Origin: Amphritea sp. 1_MG-2023
GTDB lineage: Bacteria > Pseudomonadota > Gammaproteobacteria > Pseudomonadales > Balneatricaceae
Reading direction: 5' to 3'
Assembly (NCBI RefSeq): GCF_030547545.1
Contig: NZ_JAUOQE010000018.1
Span: forward strand, 1 to 64,000
Length of the DNA stretch: 64,000 nucleotides
Positions 8,928-17,459 of this stretch are shown here, piece by piece. Numbering within the stretch: the stretch's first letter is position 1; every line of letters starts with the position of its first letter. Made by a program: the position numbers and the translations under genes. Under the pieces are notes generated by a model that was given only the letters and a program-made list of their open reading frames with translations, had not been told where the DNA came from and searched no databases.

Positions 8928-9258
8928 TCAACGGCATCGTTTGAGAAACAACCGACACCTCAGTAAAACCATCAACAGAACGGTAAATATGAGTTGCGGT
9001 GAGCAGTCAGAACGAATCTGTCAGATGAAATACAGCAGCGCCAACAAACTGGCGGGATAAATGAGATAACGCAGCGCTTCCCTAACCGCCGCTGCATTCC
9101 TTGAGTCGATGTTATCGCTAGCGGTAATATCATCAACAACGCTAGCCAACCCACTATAATATAGGGACGTTTAGTGAACCCCATACAGGCAGCGCAGTCA
9201 TCGATAACGCTGCTTGCATTAAACGACGTCGATTTCGATAAATAGGTTCAGGCGTCAT
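8928..9258 (-). pseudogene. Fused remnant of msrP and msrQ
   Basis: Two pieces of the methionine sulfoxide repair operon are joined here. From 9258 down to about 9182 the frame reads like an MsrP N-terminus, with MTPEPIYRNRRRLMQAAL matching the start of the periplasmic molybdoprotein. From 9184 a second frame reads like the second half of MsrQ, its heme b membrane partner (TKRPYIIVGWLALL, then STQGMQRRLGKR). After GKR the MsrQ frame breaks by what looks like a 10-base deletion and resumes as YLIYPASLLALLYFI; there the expected Trp codon is TGA. The reading then goes on to a natural-looking stop at 8928. Most of msrP and the first half of msrQ are gone, so neither protein can be made. Confidence 0.8.
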
Positions 9259-9333
9259 CTCAGAGGGTTGAATCGATTGACCGTGATTACGCTTATATCT
9301 ATTCGAAGCAACCCTCTGCTAGCCTACAAGCAT

Positions 9334-10113
9334 CTAACTACTGAGTGTCTTACGCTTACGTAATAACCAAAGCACTGGACCCGATAATGAATAACCGAGT
9401 AGCAGTAACCAAAGAAAAATAGACGGACTGATTGATATCACACCGATCGTCAGCACGATCACCAACAGAATCATGAACGGGATTTTTCCTTTTGGATCCA
9501 CATCTTTGAAACTATAGTAAAGCACATTGCTGACCATCAGCACGCCCATCAAAGCCACATAGATCGCAATCGGATAAATCATGTTACTCACATCAATATC
9601 AAATTCGACACAAGCCCACACTAAACCGGCAATCGCTGCCGCGGCTGCAGGGCTTGGCAGACCAATAAAGTAACGTTTATCGACAGAGCCAATCTGAGTA
9701 TTAAAACGCGCCAGACGCAACGCGGCCCCAGCAACATAGATAAAGGCGCAGAACCAACCAAACTTACCCGCACCACTCAAGGCCCAACTAAAGCTGACCA
9801 AGGCAGGCGCGACACCAAAAGAGACCATATCGGCCAACGAATCATATTCGGCACCAAAGGCACTCTGCGTATTCGTCAAACGCGCAACACGACCATCCAG
9901 ACCATCCAGCACCATCGCCACAAAAATCGCGATTGCCGCATTATCAAACACGCCATTCATGCCCGCGACAACGGCATAAAAGCCACAAAAGAGTGCGCCT
10001 GTCGTGAACAGGTTAGGCAGTAAATATATCCCTCGGCTGCGAGGTTTTGGGTCGGTCGATTCTTGATTTAATTGATCGGATTGTTCTGATTCATTTCCCT
10101 GTGGGCTGTTCAT
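9334..10113 (-). CDS. pssA: CDP-diacylglycerol-serine O-phosphatidyltransferase
   Basis: The enzyme makes phosphatidylserine, precursor of phosphatidylethanolamine, at the inner membrane. The CDP-alcohol phosphotransferase motif DGxxAR-x8-G-x3-D-x3-D is complete at D73, G74, A77, R78, G87, D91, D95. About seven hydrophobic helices follow a polar, acidic N-terminal tail of some 28 residues. It is the PssA type found in most bacteria rather than the soluble E. coli type. In Pseudomonas pssA lies just after ilvC; here the neighbour is a ubiquinone hydroxylase. Confidence 0.93.
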   Translation of the reverse strand: MNSPQGNESEQSDQLNQESTDPKPRSRGIYLLPNLFTTGALFCGFYAVVAGMNGVFDNAAIAIFVAMVLDGLDGRVARLTNTQSAFGAEYDSLADMVSFGVAPALVSFSWALSGAGKFGWFCAFIYVAGAALRLARFNTQIGSVDKRYFIGLPSPAAAAAIAGLVWACVEFDIDVSNMIYPIAIYVALMGVLMVSNVLYYSFKDVDPKGKIPFMILLVIVLTIGVISISPSIFLWLLLLGYSLSGPVLWLLRKRKTLSS

Positions 10114-10290
10114 AGAGCTGTTTACACCAATGGATTCACAAAATGTGCTGTTATTCTACTTTTCCGCATAACGGAAAGCTATCGCTAGCCAGTCGCTTTA
10201 CGTATTTGCATCAAACATAACAGCGATGAGTGTGGCCTTTATTCTTACAAACGAAACGCATCGACATGCCTTGTTGCTGAGGCAGACGGG

Positions 10291-11496
10291 TTACTTAAAT
10301 CCGGGCAAAAAGAAGGGTCGAGCAACCCGCTTCTCCGTTAACTTTCGAGTGATGGCTCGCTTTAATGGCGCAAAATTATTCGCTACCCGTAATGTGGCTT
10401 TACGAGCAGCTTTGGCGACAACATGATCATTGGTAAACAATCCCACCACGATATTAGTGCCCATATAAAGCGGTCGAGTCAGCCGCATATGGCGGCGCTG
10501 ATATCGCTGTAGAACACGATTAGAACCGATATCCATCCCTCGACTGAGCGCTTCTTTAATCTCTTTTGTTAAGCTTTCCTGACTTCTCAAACCTAAATTA
10601 AATCCATGAGCCGTCACCGGATGCATACCAACGGCTGCATCGCCAATCAGCGCAAATCGTTGACTGACAAACTGATTCGCATGAGTGGCCACCAGCGGAT
10701 AAAGATGACGATCGCCATACAGTTTCATGCTACCCAACTGCCCCTGCAAACGCTGTTCAATATCCGCGGCGAAAGCCTCAGCACTCATATTGAATACCTT
10801 CTCGGCGTCCTTACTCGAAACCGTGACAACAATCGATGACAGGTTACCCGTCATCGGGAGAATGGCCACGGTGCGACCATAATGAAAACACTCAAATGCC
10901 GTTTGATGATGTGACTCGGTGTGCTCCATACGACACACAATAGCCGTACGAGAGAAATCTTTGATACTGACAGGCAAGCCCATTTGACGCCGCGTGCCTG
11001 AAAAACGACTGTCCGCTGAGACCAGTAGATCACATTCCAAACGCTCTCCGTTAGTCAACTGCACCCAAGCATGATGCGCATCACTACCGACCTCTGCAAC
11101 GGTGGTGTCTGTTAACAGCTCGACATTCGCGAGTCCTGCTACAACCTCATAATAAGCTTTACGAATTTTATCGTTGGGGACCAAATAACCCAGCGCATCG
11201 AGATCGGTATTCTCATTATTGAAGTCCAGCGTATAACGCGAGTTCCCATCCAGTACTTTCGCCGCACAAATAGGTGATACATCGTTTACCGCTAGCTGCT
11301 GCCAAGCCCCCGCCGCTTTCATGGAGGCTAAGGAAAAATGCGTTAATGCGATTTCACGACCATCTTCCGGCGGGCTCTGCAACACACTGAGAGACGCACG
11401 ATCCACGACTAATACATTTAATGAAGTCTCGCCCAGTGATCGAGCAAAACTCAAGCCTGCGGGGCCCGCGCCAATAATAATGATGTCATACTTCAT
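10291..11496 (-). CDS. ubiM: FAD-dependent ubiquinone-biosynthesis hydroxylase, UbiM-like
   Basis: A 401-residue flavoprotein monooxygenase of the UbiH/UbiF/VisC group, which hydroxylates the ring of ubiquinone precursors. The N-terminal Rossmann motif IIGAGPAG (residues 7-14) binds FAD, and the second FAD motif reads GDAAVGMHPVTAHGFNLG. That AVGMHPVTAHG form, instead of the usual AH..P..GQG, is the feature I associate with UbiM, the 5-demethoxyubiquinol hydroxylase first described in Neisseria. The start at 11496 has an AGAGG ribosome site and places the FAD motif at the usual position; the frame continues 21 codons upstream without resemblance to the family. It is divergent from ilvY. The exact substrate is inferred. 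Confidence 0.65.
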   Translation of the reverse strand: MKYDIIIIGAGPAGLSFARSLGETSLNVLVVDRASLSVLQSPPEDGREIALTHFSLASMKAAGAWQQLAVNDVSPICAAKVLDGNSRYTLDFNNENTDLDALGYLVPNDKIRKAYYEVVAGLANVELLTDTTVAEVGSDAHHAWVQLTNGERLECDLLVSADSRFSGTRRQMGLPVSIKDFSRTAIVCRMEHTESHHQTAFECFHYGRTVAILPMTGNLSSIVVTVSSKDAEKVFNMSAEAFAADIEQRLQGQLGSMKLYGDRHLYPLVATHANQFVSQRFALIGDAAVGMHPVTAHGFNLGLRSQESLTKEIKEALSRGMDIGSNRVLQRYQRRHMRLTRPLYMGTNIVVGLFTNDHVVAKAARKATLRVANNFAPLKRAITRKLTEKRVARPFFLPGFK

Positions 11497-11756
11497 GCAA
11501 AACCTCTGAGCGCTGATGCGCCATAGCCATTGGAATATGGCGTTCAACGTTACTCCCAAAGCAGACGAATTTCCCTAATCCAGATCAAGCTCATTTAATA
11601 AATCACGGCGACCATCCTAATGTAAAAAATGCTGCCATACTCTACGGGCATAAGTTCTACGAACAGAAATGCTACGGAGATAAAAACTGATTGCAGAAAC
11701 CGCTCTATATGCAAAAATACATTTCATATATTGCAATACATAAGCTGATCTCATTT

Positions 11757-12629
11757 ATGGATACCCGCTCGCTTAAATTTTTTATCCGTCTGTGTGATAC
11801 GCTGCACTTCGGCCGTGCCAGTGAGGCTTGTCATATCAGCCCTTCGGCCTTAACTCGCAGCATCAAGCAGATGGAAGAGACGCTCGGCGTACAACTATTT
11901 GAGCGCGATAATCGCTCAGTCAAGTTAACCCGCGAAGGCGAGAGGTTTCAGGAATATGCGCGAGAAGCCTTAATACAATGGGATGTAATACGTCGTTCTC
12001 TGCTCGAGGAAGCACAAGAGTTACAAGGCGAAATCAGTGTGTATTGTTCGGTCACCGCAAGCTATAGCTTTCTCTACGATATGCTCAATAATTTTCGCCG
12101 ACAACACCCCAAAATCGAAATCAAATTGCATACAGGTGACCCCGAAAGCGCCATTCAGCGGGTGATCAGTGGTACTGACGATATCACCATCGCCGCTCGT
12201 ACTGATACACTTCCGAGCAATCTATCGTTTAAACATATGGCGCTCTCACCACTGGTCTTTATTGCTCCGCAGCAAGATCCTTTACTCGACTCAATGCTTA
12301 AAGAGCCGATTGATTGGTCAGCGGTACCGATGATTTTATCTGAAGAAGGCGTTTCACGAAAAAGAGTTGATCAGTGGTTTAAAACACGCGGTACTAAAGC
12401 AAAAATCTATGCACAAGTGGCCGGCAATGAAGCGATTGTGAGTATGGTCAGCCTAGGCTTCGGCGTGGCTGTTGTCCCCAAAATCGTATTGGAAAACAGT
12501 CCGCTGGCGTCTAGAGTCCGCATCCTACCCATCAAGCCAGAATTGAAAGCCTATGATGTAGGACTGATTACGCTCAAGAAGAAACTTCAGAGTCCGTTAA
12601 TCTCAGCTTTTTGGTCTCAGGTCCGTTGA
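11757..12629 (+). CDS. ilvY: LysR-family regulator IlvY
   Basis: In enteric bacteria IlvY activates the divergent ilvC gene in response to acetolactate or acetohydroxybutyrate. This 290-residue protein matches IlvY closely: the helix-turn-helix runs LHFGRASEACHISPSALTR, then FERDNRSVKLT, the CSVTASYS stretch that opens the effector domain, and the DWSAVPMI and GNEAIVSMVSLGFGVAVVP segments. I took the ATG at 11757, where the DNA-binding domain begins; the open frame extends 22 codons upstream into likely promoter sequence that holds an ATTGCAAT palindrome. Here its divergent neighbour is ubiM, not ilvC. Confidence 0.88.
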   Translation: MDTRSLKFFIRLCDTLHFGRASEACHISPSALTRSIKQMEETLGVQLFERDNRSVKLTREGERFQEYAREALIQWDVIRRSLLEEAQELQGEISVYCSVTASYSFLYDMLNNFRRQHPKIEIKLHTGDPESAIQRVISGTDDITIAARTDTLPSNLSFKHMALSPLVFIAPQQDPLLDSMLKEPIDWSAVPMILSEEGVSRKRVDQWFKTRGTKAKIYAQVAGNEAIVSMVSLGFGVAVVPKIVLENSPLASRVRILPIKPELKAYDVGLITLKKKLQSPLISAFWSQVR

Positions 12630-12740
12630 TGCTCAACCGATGCAGACGATCAAAGCCCTCTTAAACGCACTCACTACTCAGGTTATTCACTCACAAACGT
12701 TGCTTCGCTCAGTACGACAACGGAAACGGTAAGTGTCTCA

Positions 12741-13127
12741 TTAATCAAGCAGAGCGGTCATCTCCGGCAGGATATGCGGCCGTCCGCGATGATTTAAGGC
12801 GGTGCCGATAACTAATCCTGTCAGACAGACCTTCTCATCTTCAATGCGAACCACTCGCTGACGAAAGCCAAATTTCACTTTACTGATACGCTCTAACTCG
12901 ACTTCAACGCGAAAAGCGTCGCCACTCTTTAATGACGCTTTGTAATCCAGCTCGGAACGAATCACCACTAAATGAATACCCGCGTTAGTCAATGCCGCAA
13001 AATCGATGCCGCTCTGCAGCAGAAAGGCATGTCGAGCATGCTCAAGATAATTAAAATAGACACCGTTATTCACGATACCCTGCATATCTAGCTCATAATC
13101 CCTGACGCTCATATCGATACCGAACAT
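12741..13127 (-). CDS. 4HBT-fold acyl-CoA thioesterase
   Basis: A 128-residue single hot-dog domain of the YbgC/FadM group, which cleaves acyl-CoA thioesters. The segment VRDYELDMQGIVNNGVYFNY holds the catalytic aspartate and is followed by LEHAR. Length and layout fit the family. Two upstream start codons are open in frame, but the ATG at 13127 has a GAGG ribosome site six bases upstream and begins at the usual MF position. It lies 60 bases downstream of phnN on the same strand. The natural substrate cannot be told from sequence. Confidence 0.8.
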   Translation of the reverse strand: MFGIDMSVRDYELDMQGIVNNGVYFNYLEHARHAFLLQSGIDFAALTNAGIHLVVIRSELDYKASLKSGDAFRVEVELERISKVKFGFRQRVVRIEDEKVCLTGLVIGTALNHRGRPHILPEMTALLD

Positions 13128-13187
13128 TGAAAACCTCATCACCAAAAAAGGGTGCTGTCATAGCACCCTGTTAAACATCAATTATAA

Positions 13188-13772
13188 CTAGTGAGTTGAG
13201 CGAATCGGTTGAACCGATTCAGGCGCTAGCGAGTTAATAATCGTCAACAATGCATCCACGCCGGCCTGTAAATTCGCATTATTATCAATTTTCAAAATAT
13301 TACTCGGCAGGCTATCAACAAACTGTCGATGCCGATTCAATCGCTTAATAATCTCAGCTTCACTTTCTCGTCCTCGTTCAATCAGCCGTTGACGCAGTTG
13401 CTCTTCATCGACCTGAACCAGCACCGGAATCAAGTTCGGGTAAGCATGCTGAGCAATTTGTAGATATTCACGGGAGCCATTAATAACGACATTCACCCCC
13501 TTCGCTAACCAATTATCGATTTCTGAGCCGATGCCATAGCTATAATCATGAGAATACCATTGCATGGCAAACATCCCCATACTGGCACGCATATCAAACT
13601 CATCAGGGGATAGGTGGATATGATTTTCACCGCCAATATTTGGCGCTCGGGTGATATAACGGTGGGCAACAAAACAACGATGACTCGCCTGTAGACGCTG
13701 ACGGCACCCCTCAAGCAAACTATCTTTACCGCTGCCTGAAGCGCCCACCAGATAGAGCAGCTTTCCACTCAT
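13188..13772 (-). CDS. phnN: Ribose 1,5-bisphosphokinase, PhnN-like
   Basis: PhnN phosphorylates ribose 1,5-bisphosphate to PRPP, the last step of phosphonate use by the C-P lyase route. The 194-residue protein has the P-loop GASGSGKD (residues 10-17), the HRYITRAPNIGGENH segment typical of PhnN and guanylate-kinase relatives, and the LxxRGRESEAEIxxRL lid region. The ATG at 13772 places the P-loop at residue 10; the longer frame upstream has no family resemblance. No other phn gene lies in the window, so it may act as an alternative PRPP source or as a general nucleoside-bisphosphate kinase. The ribosome site is weak. Confidence 0.75.
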   Translation of the reverse strand: MSGKLLYLVGASGSGKDSLLEGCRQRLQASHRCFVAHRYITRAPNIGGENHIHLSPDEFDMRASMGMFAMQWYSHDYSYGIGSEIDNWLAKGVNVVINGSREYLQIAQHAYPNLIPVLVQVDEEQLRQRLIERGRESEAEIIKRLNRHRQFVDSLPSNILKIDNNANLQAGVDALLTIINSLAPESVQPIRSTH

Positions 13773-13905
13773 AGGATGGTCTCTGAATTCTATACCGGTT
13801 ATTAAGAGTTCAAGAATAATACGCTTAAAATGGAAACACCAGCCCTGATTAACTCGCCACACCGACAGCAAGCCACAAACAATCGCTTACGCACTGCCTC
13901 ACTAA

Positions 13906-14167
13906 GGAAGGTGCGAATAAGTCCGTTATGTTCTCTGCGGACATTAGAATGGCCAGATACCGAAAGCCAGTGCAGCGAAATGTCTGGACCTTTTCAAGCT
14001 GGCTGACAAAGTAGATGACCATTCTAATATCCGCCCTTCGGGGCTTTCAGAGAAACAGGATCTCAGCGTTAACATTTTTCGACGTACAACCAGTATGCCT
14101 GTAACTGTTGCCTTGACCTCCAGCTTCTCTGTAAGCCAGAGGCGTAATTGACTTATTCGCATCTTCC
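13906..14167. mobile_element. 262-bp MITE with IS5-like ends and CTAA target duplication
   Basis: The two ends are inverted repeats: GGAAGGTGCGAATAAGTC on the left and GGAAGATGCGAATAAGTC on the reverse of the right, one mismatch in 18 bases, with weaker match to about 25. Each end is flanked by CTAA (13902-13905 and 14168-14171), the CTAR-type duplication made by IS5-group elements. Inside is a second inverted pair (13937-13952 with 14019-14034, one mismatch in 16). The only open frame is 76 codons with no transposase likeness, so the element would have to be moved in trans. It lies between phnN and the ilvH terminator. Confidence 0.8.
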
Positions 14168-14263
14168 CTAACATGTTAGCCTTACCGCTATCCTGCAGGT
14201 AACGATAGCCTAGCTATCGCTAACGGGTCGCTCAACGTAATCACTTCAGGGCCCGTACTGAGC

Positions 14264-14286
14264 AAAAAAAACCGCTCAATGAGCGG
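14264..14286 (-). terminator. Terminator after ilvIH
   Basis: On the minus strand CCGCTC-ATT-GAGCGG is followed by a run of eight U residues, about 30 bases past the ilvH stop. Confidence 0.85.
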
Positions 14287-14315
14287 CTTTTAAATAACCC
14301 TATTCGCGTCAGTGA

Positions 14316-14807
14316 TTACAGGCTCAATACCTTCTCACCACGCGACAAACCGGAAACACCCGTACGCACTACTTCCATAATATGGGCGGTGCCGAGAGTG
14401 TCGATAAAGGCATCCAATTTATCACTCGCGCCGGTCAGCTGCACGGTATAAGTAGTCGGCGTTACATCGATAATCTGGCCCCGGAAAATATCCGCAGTCC
14501 GCTTAATCTCAGCACGCATCTGACCACTGGCTTTCAGCTTAATCATCATCAATTCACGCTCGACATGATCACCTTCAGTCAAATCAACCACTTTGACCAC
14601 ATCGATTAGCTTATTAAGCTGCTTAGTAATCTGCTCGATTACTCGATCACTACCAATAGTAGTCACCGTCAGGCGAGACAGTGTTGAATCTTCTGTCGGG
14701 GCAACGGTAAGCGACTCAATGTTAAAGTTTCGCTGAGAGAACAATCCCACAACGCGGGACAATGCGCCAGGCTCGTTTTCCATCAGCACAGAAATAATAT
14801 GTCTCAT
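14316..14807 (-). CDS. ilvH: Acetolactate synthase small (regulatory) subunit
   Basis: This 163-residue subunit activates the catalytic subunit and carries feedback inhibition by valine. The N-terminal ACT domain (residues 1-75) opens with the ISVLMENEPGALSRVVGLFS motif, whose GALSRV loop binds the amino acid. A second ferredoxin-like domain (about 80-160) ends in the conserved GLSRGEKVL. The gene starts two bases after the ilvI stop. A strong terminator follows, so ilvIH is a two-gene operon without the ilvC that follows in Pseudomonas. Confidence 0.96.
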   Translation of the reverse strand: MRHIISVLMENEPGALSRVVGLFSQRNFNIESLTVAPTEDSTLSRLTVTTIGSDRVIEQITKQLNKLIDVVKVVDLTEGDHVERELMMIKLKASGQMRAEIKRTADIFRGQIIDVTPTTYTVQLTGASDKLDAFIDTLGTAHIMEVVRTGVSGLSRGEKVLSL

Positions 14808-14809
14808 GA

Positions 14810-16531
14810 TCAGGTTCTCTCCGTCTTACTCAACCACATATCACGCATAGAGCCACGTGGTACCTGCATCGGGTATACATGCTCAAACGGATCCACGGTG
14901 ATATCCATAAATACCATCCGATCTTTCATCGCAAACGCTTTCGTCATCGCCGCTTCTAGATCTTCATATTTATCCACCTTCATACCAACGTGGCCATAGG
15001 CTTCAACCAGTTTGATAAAGTCCGGCAAAGACTCCATATACGAATGAGAGTGACGTGATTCATAGTTCATATCCTGCCACTGACGTACCATCCCCAAAGA
15101 CTGGTTATTTAAGCAGATAACCTTGAGTGGAATGTTGTACTGACTAATAGTGGATAACTCTTGAATATTCATCTGAATGCTACCTTCGCCGGTAACACAA
15201 ACGACCTCTTCATCTGGGAAGTTCATCTTCACGCCCATCGCCGCCGGTAAACCGAAGCCCATGGTGCCTAGGCCGCCAGAGTTAATCCAACGATTAGGTT
15301 TATTGAATTTATAATATTGCGCGGCAAACATCTGATGCTGACCAACGTCAGAACAGATATAAGCGTCTCCGCCCGTGACCTTGCTGAGCATCTCGATAAC
15401 CTGTTGCGGCTTCATCTTCTCAGAATCATCGGTCAGATAACGACCTCCATGACGTGTCCGCCACTCATCAATCTGTTTCCACCACGCATCAATAGCCCCC
15501 TTCTCTGGTTGCTTCTTGCTGTTTTTAACCAGAGAAACCATCTCACTCAGCACATGCTTAGCAGGCCCAACGATCGGCACATCAGCTTTGATGGTTTTAG
15601 AAATAGAAGCTGGATCGATATCCACATGAATAATCTTCGCCGTGGGACAGAACTTATCGACGCCATTGGTTACTCGGTCATCAAAACGCGCACCCACCGC
15701 CAAAATCAGATCCGCATGATGCATCGCCATATTGGCTTCATAGCTACCGTGCATACCCAACATACCGATAAACTGGCGATCGGTACCTGGATAGCCGCCT
15801 AATCCCATCAGGGTATTCGTCACCGGTGCATTCAACAGCTGCGCTAACTCGGTTAACTCTTGGCTGGCATCACCTAAAATAACACCACCACCGCTATAGA
15901 TAACCAAACGCTTGGCATCCAACACCATATCAATGGCTTTCTTAATCTGACCACTGTGACCACGACTAACGGGATTATAAGAACGCAGTTTAATGTTTTT
16001 CGGGTATTCGTAGTTAAAACGATCCGTTGGGTTGGTCATATCTTTAGGCACATCGACCACAACCGGTCCAGGACGACCACTTTCCGCAATATGGAATGCC
16101 TTCTTGATAATAGAAGGGATCTCTTCAGGATTCTGAACACTGAAACTATGCTTAACAACGGGACGGGAGACGCCGATCATATCGGTTTCTTGGAACGCAT
16201 CTTCACCGATCAATGTACTCATGACTTGGCCGGTAATCACCACCATCGGTATTGAATCCATGTATGCCGTGGCAATACCGGTCACCGCATTGGTCGCACC
16301 TGGGCCAGAAGTCACCAGCGCCACACCTGCCTTACCGGTAGCACGAGCATACGCATCAGCCATATGGGTGGCCGCTTGCTCATGGCGTACTAAAACATGC
16401 TGCACATCGTCCTGCTGAAACAAGGCATCATAAATGTGCAGCAATGCGCCACCGGGATAGCCGTAGATGTGTTTCACACCCTCATCTCTAAGGGCGCGAA
16501 TAACCATTTCGCCGCCTGAAAGTTGTTCCAC
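14810..16531 (-). CDS. ilvI: Acetolactate synthase large (catalytic) subunit
   Basis: The enzyme condenses two pyruvates to acetolactate, or pyruvate with 2-oxobutyrate, in branched-chain amino acid synthesis. The 573-residue protein has the three thiamine-diphosphate enzyme domains: [15 protein letters not shown] and the catalytic glutamate in [10 protein letters not shown] near the N-terminus, a central domain with GLGGYPGTD, and the cofactor loop [13 protein letters not shown] in the C-terminal domain. The start codon is GTG, with a GAGG ribosome site nine bases upstream; this gives the standard MEQLSGGEM opening. Confidence 0.96.
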   Translation of the reverse strand: MEQLSGGEMVIRALRDEGVKHIYGYPGGALLHIYDALFQQDDVQHVLVRHEQAATHMADAYARATGKAGVALVTSGPGATNAVTGIATAYMDSIPMVVITGQVMSTLIGEDAFQETDMIGVSRPVVKHSFSVQNPEEIPSIIKKAFHIAESGRPGPVVVDVPKDMTNPTDRFNYEYPKNIKLRSYNPVSRGHSGQIKKAIDMVLDAKRLVIYSGGGVILGDASQELTELAQLLNAPVTNTLMGLGGYPGTDRQFIGMLGMHGSYEANMAMHHADLILAVGARFDDRVTNGVDKFCPTAKIIHVDIDPASISKTIKADVPIVGPAKHVLSEMVSLVKNSKKQPEKGAIDAWWKQIDEWRTRHGGRYLTDDSEKMKPQQVIEMLSKVTGGDAYICSDVGQHQMFAAQYYKFNKPNRWINSGGLGTMGFGLPAAMGVKMNFPDEEVVCVTGEGSIQMNIQELSTISQYNIPLKVICLNNQSLGMVRQWQDMNYESRHSHSYMESLPDFIKLVEAYGHVGMKVDKYEDLEAAMTKAFAMKDRMVFMDITVDPFEHVYPMQVPRGSMRDMWLSKTERT

Positions 16532-16962
16532 AATAGTATCCTCAAATTACACGCACAGAGGCATGTATATAAAAATCTGATACTGGAGGATGTTATGACG
16601 CGCCTACTGGTGAGAAATAACATCAACCAGCAGGCTTTTGCGAAGGTGACCGATACGATCAGAGAAAGGCAAAAGCAACTCTTCATCCGATGATTACGTG
16701 TGGGTACACACTGTAAACCCGGGAAGATAAGCTGGGTGTGCTTATCAAGTTTCTGCTTCGGGGTAACCTACTTAGTGCAGAAACAACAAAATTGTGGCGT
16801 CATTCTGACAGTAGATTATGAAATGATCAAGAGAACAGCGATGATAAAACAAATATTCTTCAGTTGTATCACTCAAGACTGCCGACTCGGCAATGACAAT
16901 GCTATAGTGAAAAAAAGTAAAATTAGCTAACCATAGATATTTTTCGAGTCGGAGATCGTTGC
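16532..16962. other. ilvI leader and divergent promoter region
   Basis: No recognisable gene lies in these 431 bases. Reading toward ilvI there is a near-perfect hairpin (CCTACTGGT at about 16601 with ACCAGCAGG at about 16627) that could be part of an attenuator, but I found no leader peptide rich in Val, Leu or Ile and no terminator with a U run. A TATAGT box near 16903 could serve the small gene that starts at 16963. Confidence 0.4.
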
Positions 16963-17229
16963 ATGAACACTGCGGAAATTAAAAACAAGGAACGCGCATT
17001 AAATGAATTTGTGCTGGTATTACGCAAAATAATGGTAGAGCCAGATATCTGTCAAACCGCACTAGAAATCACCCGTAAACATATCGACGAAAAGCATGCC
17101 AATGTAAAAATTGCCGATGAACTGTCCGCCACCACTAGCATCAAAATTCCACTGGAACACAGCGAAGCAGATAGCCTATTTCTAGAGATGTTAAAAGATT
17201 TGGTTCGCGACGAAAAAGCGCTGTATTAA
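16963..17229 (+). CDS. Small hypothetical protein, 88 residues
   Basis: I do not recognise this protein. It is soluble, without cysteine clusters, signal peptide or membrane segment, and mixed charged; secondary structure would be mostly helical in the first half (KNKERALNEFVLVLRKIM). It is a lone plus-strand gene divergent from ilvI, with a possible -10 box TATAGT about 60 bases upstream and a GGAG-like ribosome site. Codon use looks like that of the neighbours, which supports it as real. No function is proposed. Confidence 0.55.
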   Translation: MNTAEIKNKERALNEFVLVLRKIMVEPDICQTALEITRKHIDEKHANVKIADELSATTSIKIPLEHSEADSLFLEMLKDLVRDEKALY

Positions 17230-17413
17230 GCCAACCGTCCTCAAACTAGATCAACCTGATAGCGGGGATTCCCACCCTGCTTTCAACCCCTCATTTTCCC
17301 TGACTAAGCCTATAACTAAGCCAGAGACCTCCTCCGTCTCAGAGCCATCACCGCCACATCAAGAGTTTTCCTAAGATGAACCATCGCCGTCATTTTATCT
17401 CTGTCACAGACAC

Positions 17414-17437
17414 AAAAACGCCCTGAAAAACAGGGCG
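17414..17437 (-). terminator. Terminator of the repeat lipoprotein gene
   Basis: On the minus strand CGCCCTG-TTTTT-CAGGGCG is followed by a U run, beginning about 20 bases past the stop codon of the lipoprotein gene. Confidence 0.85.
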
Positions 17438-17459
17438 CTTTAGACTCAGCAGTACTCGA

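Noticed and set aside
8972-9184. 70-codon frame read as a gene of its own
   Set aside because: Only its first half resembles MsrQ; the rest is out of frame. It is a pseudogene fragment.
9261-9318. 10-bp inverted repeat (CAGAGGGTTG / CAACCCTCTG) as a mobile-element end
   Set aside because: No target duplication and no element content between the arms; it borders the msrP remnant and may be chance or an old hairpin.
13944-14174. 76-codon frame inside the MITE
   Set aside because: It runs through the inverted end of the element, has no likeness to a transposase and its composition follows the repeat structure.
16474-16686. Frame upstream of ilvI as an attenuator leader peptide
   Set aside because: No run of Val, Leu or Ile codons, it overlaps the ilvI start, and no terminator with U run follows.
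16700-16930. 76-codon plus-strand frame between ilvI and the 88-residue gene
   Set aside because: No ribosome site, no family likeness, and it overlaps the likely promoter of the next gene.
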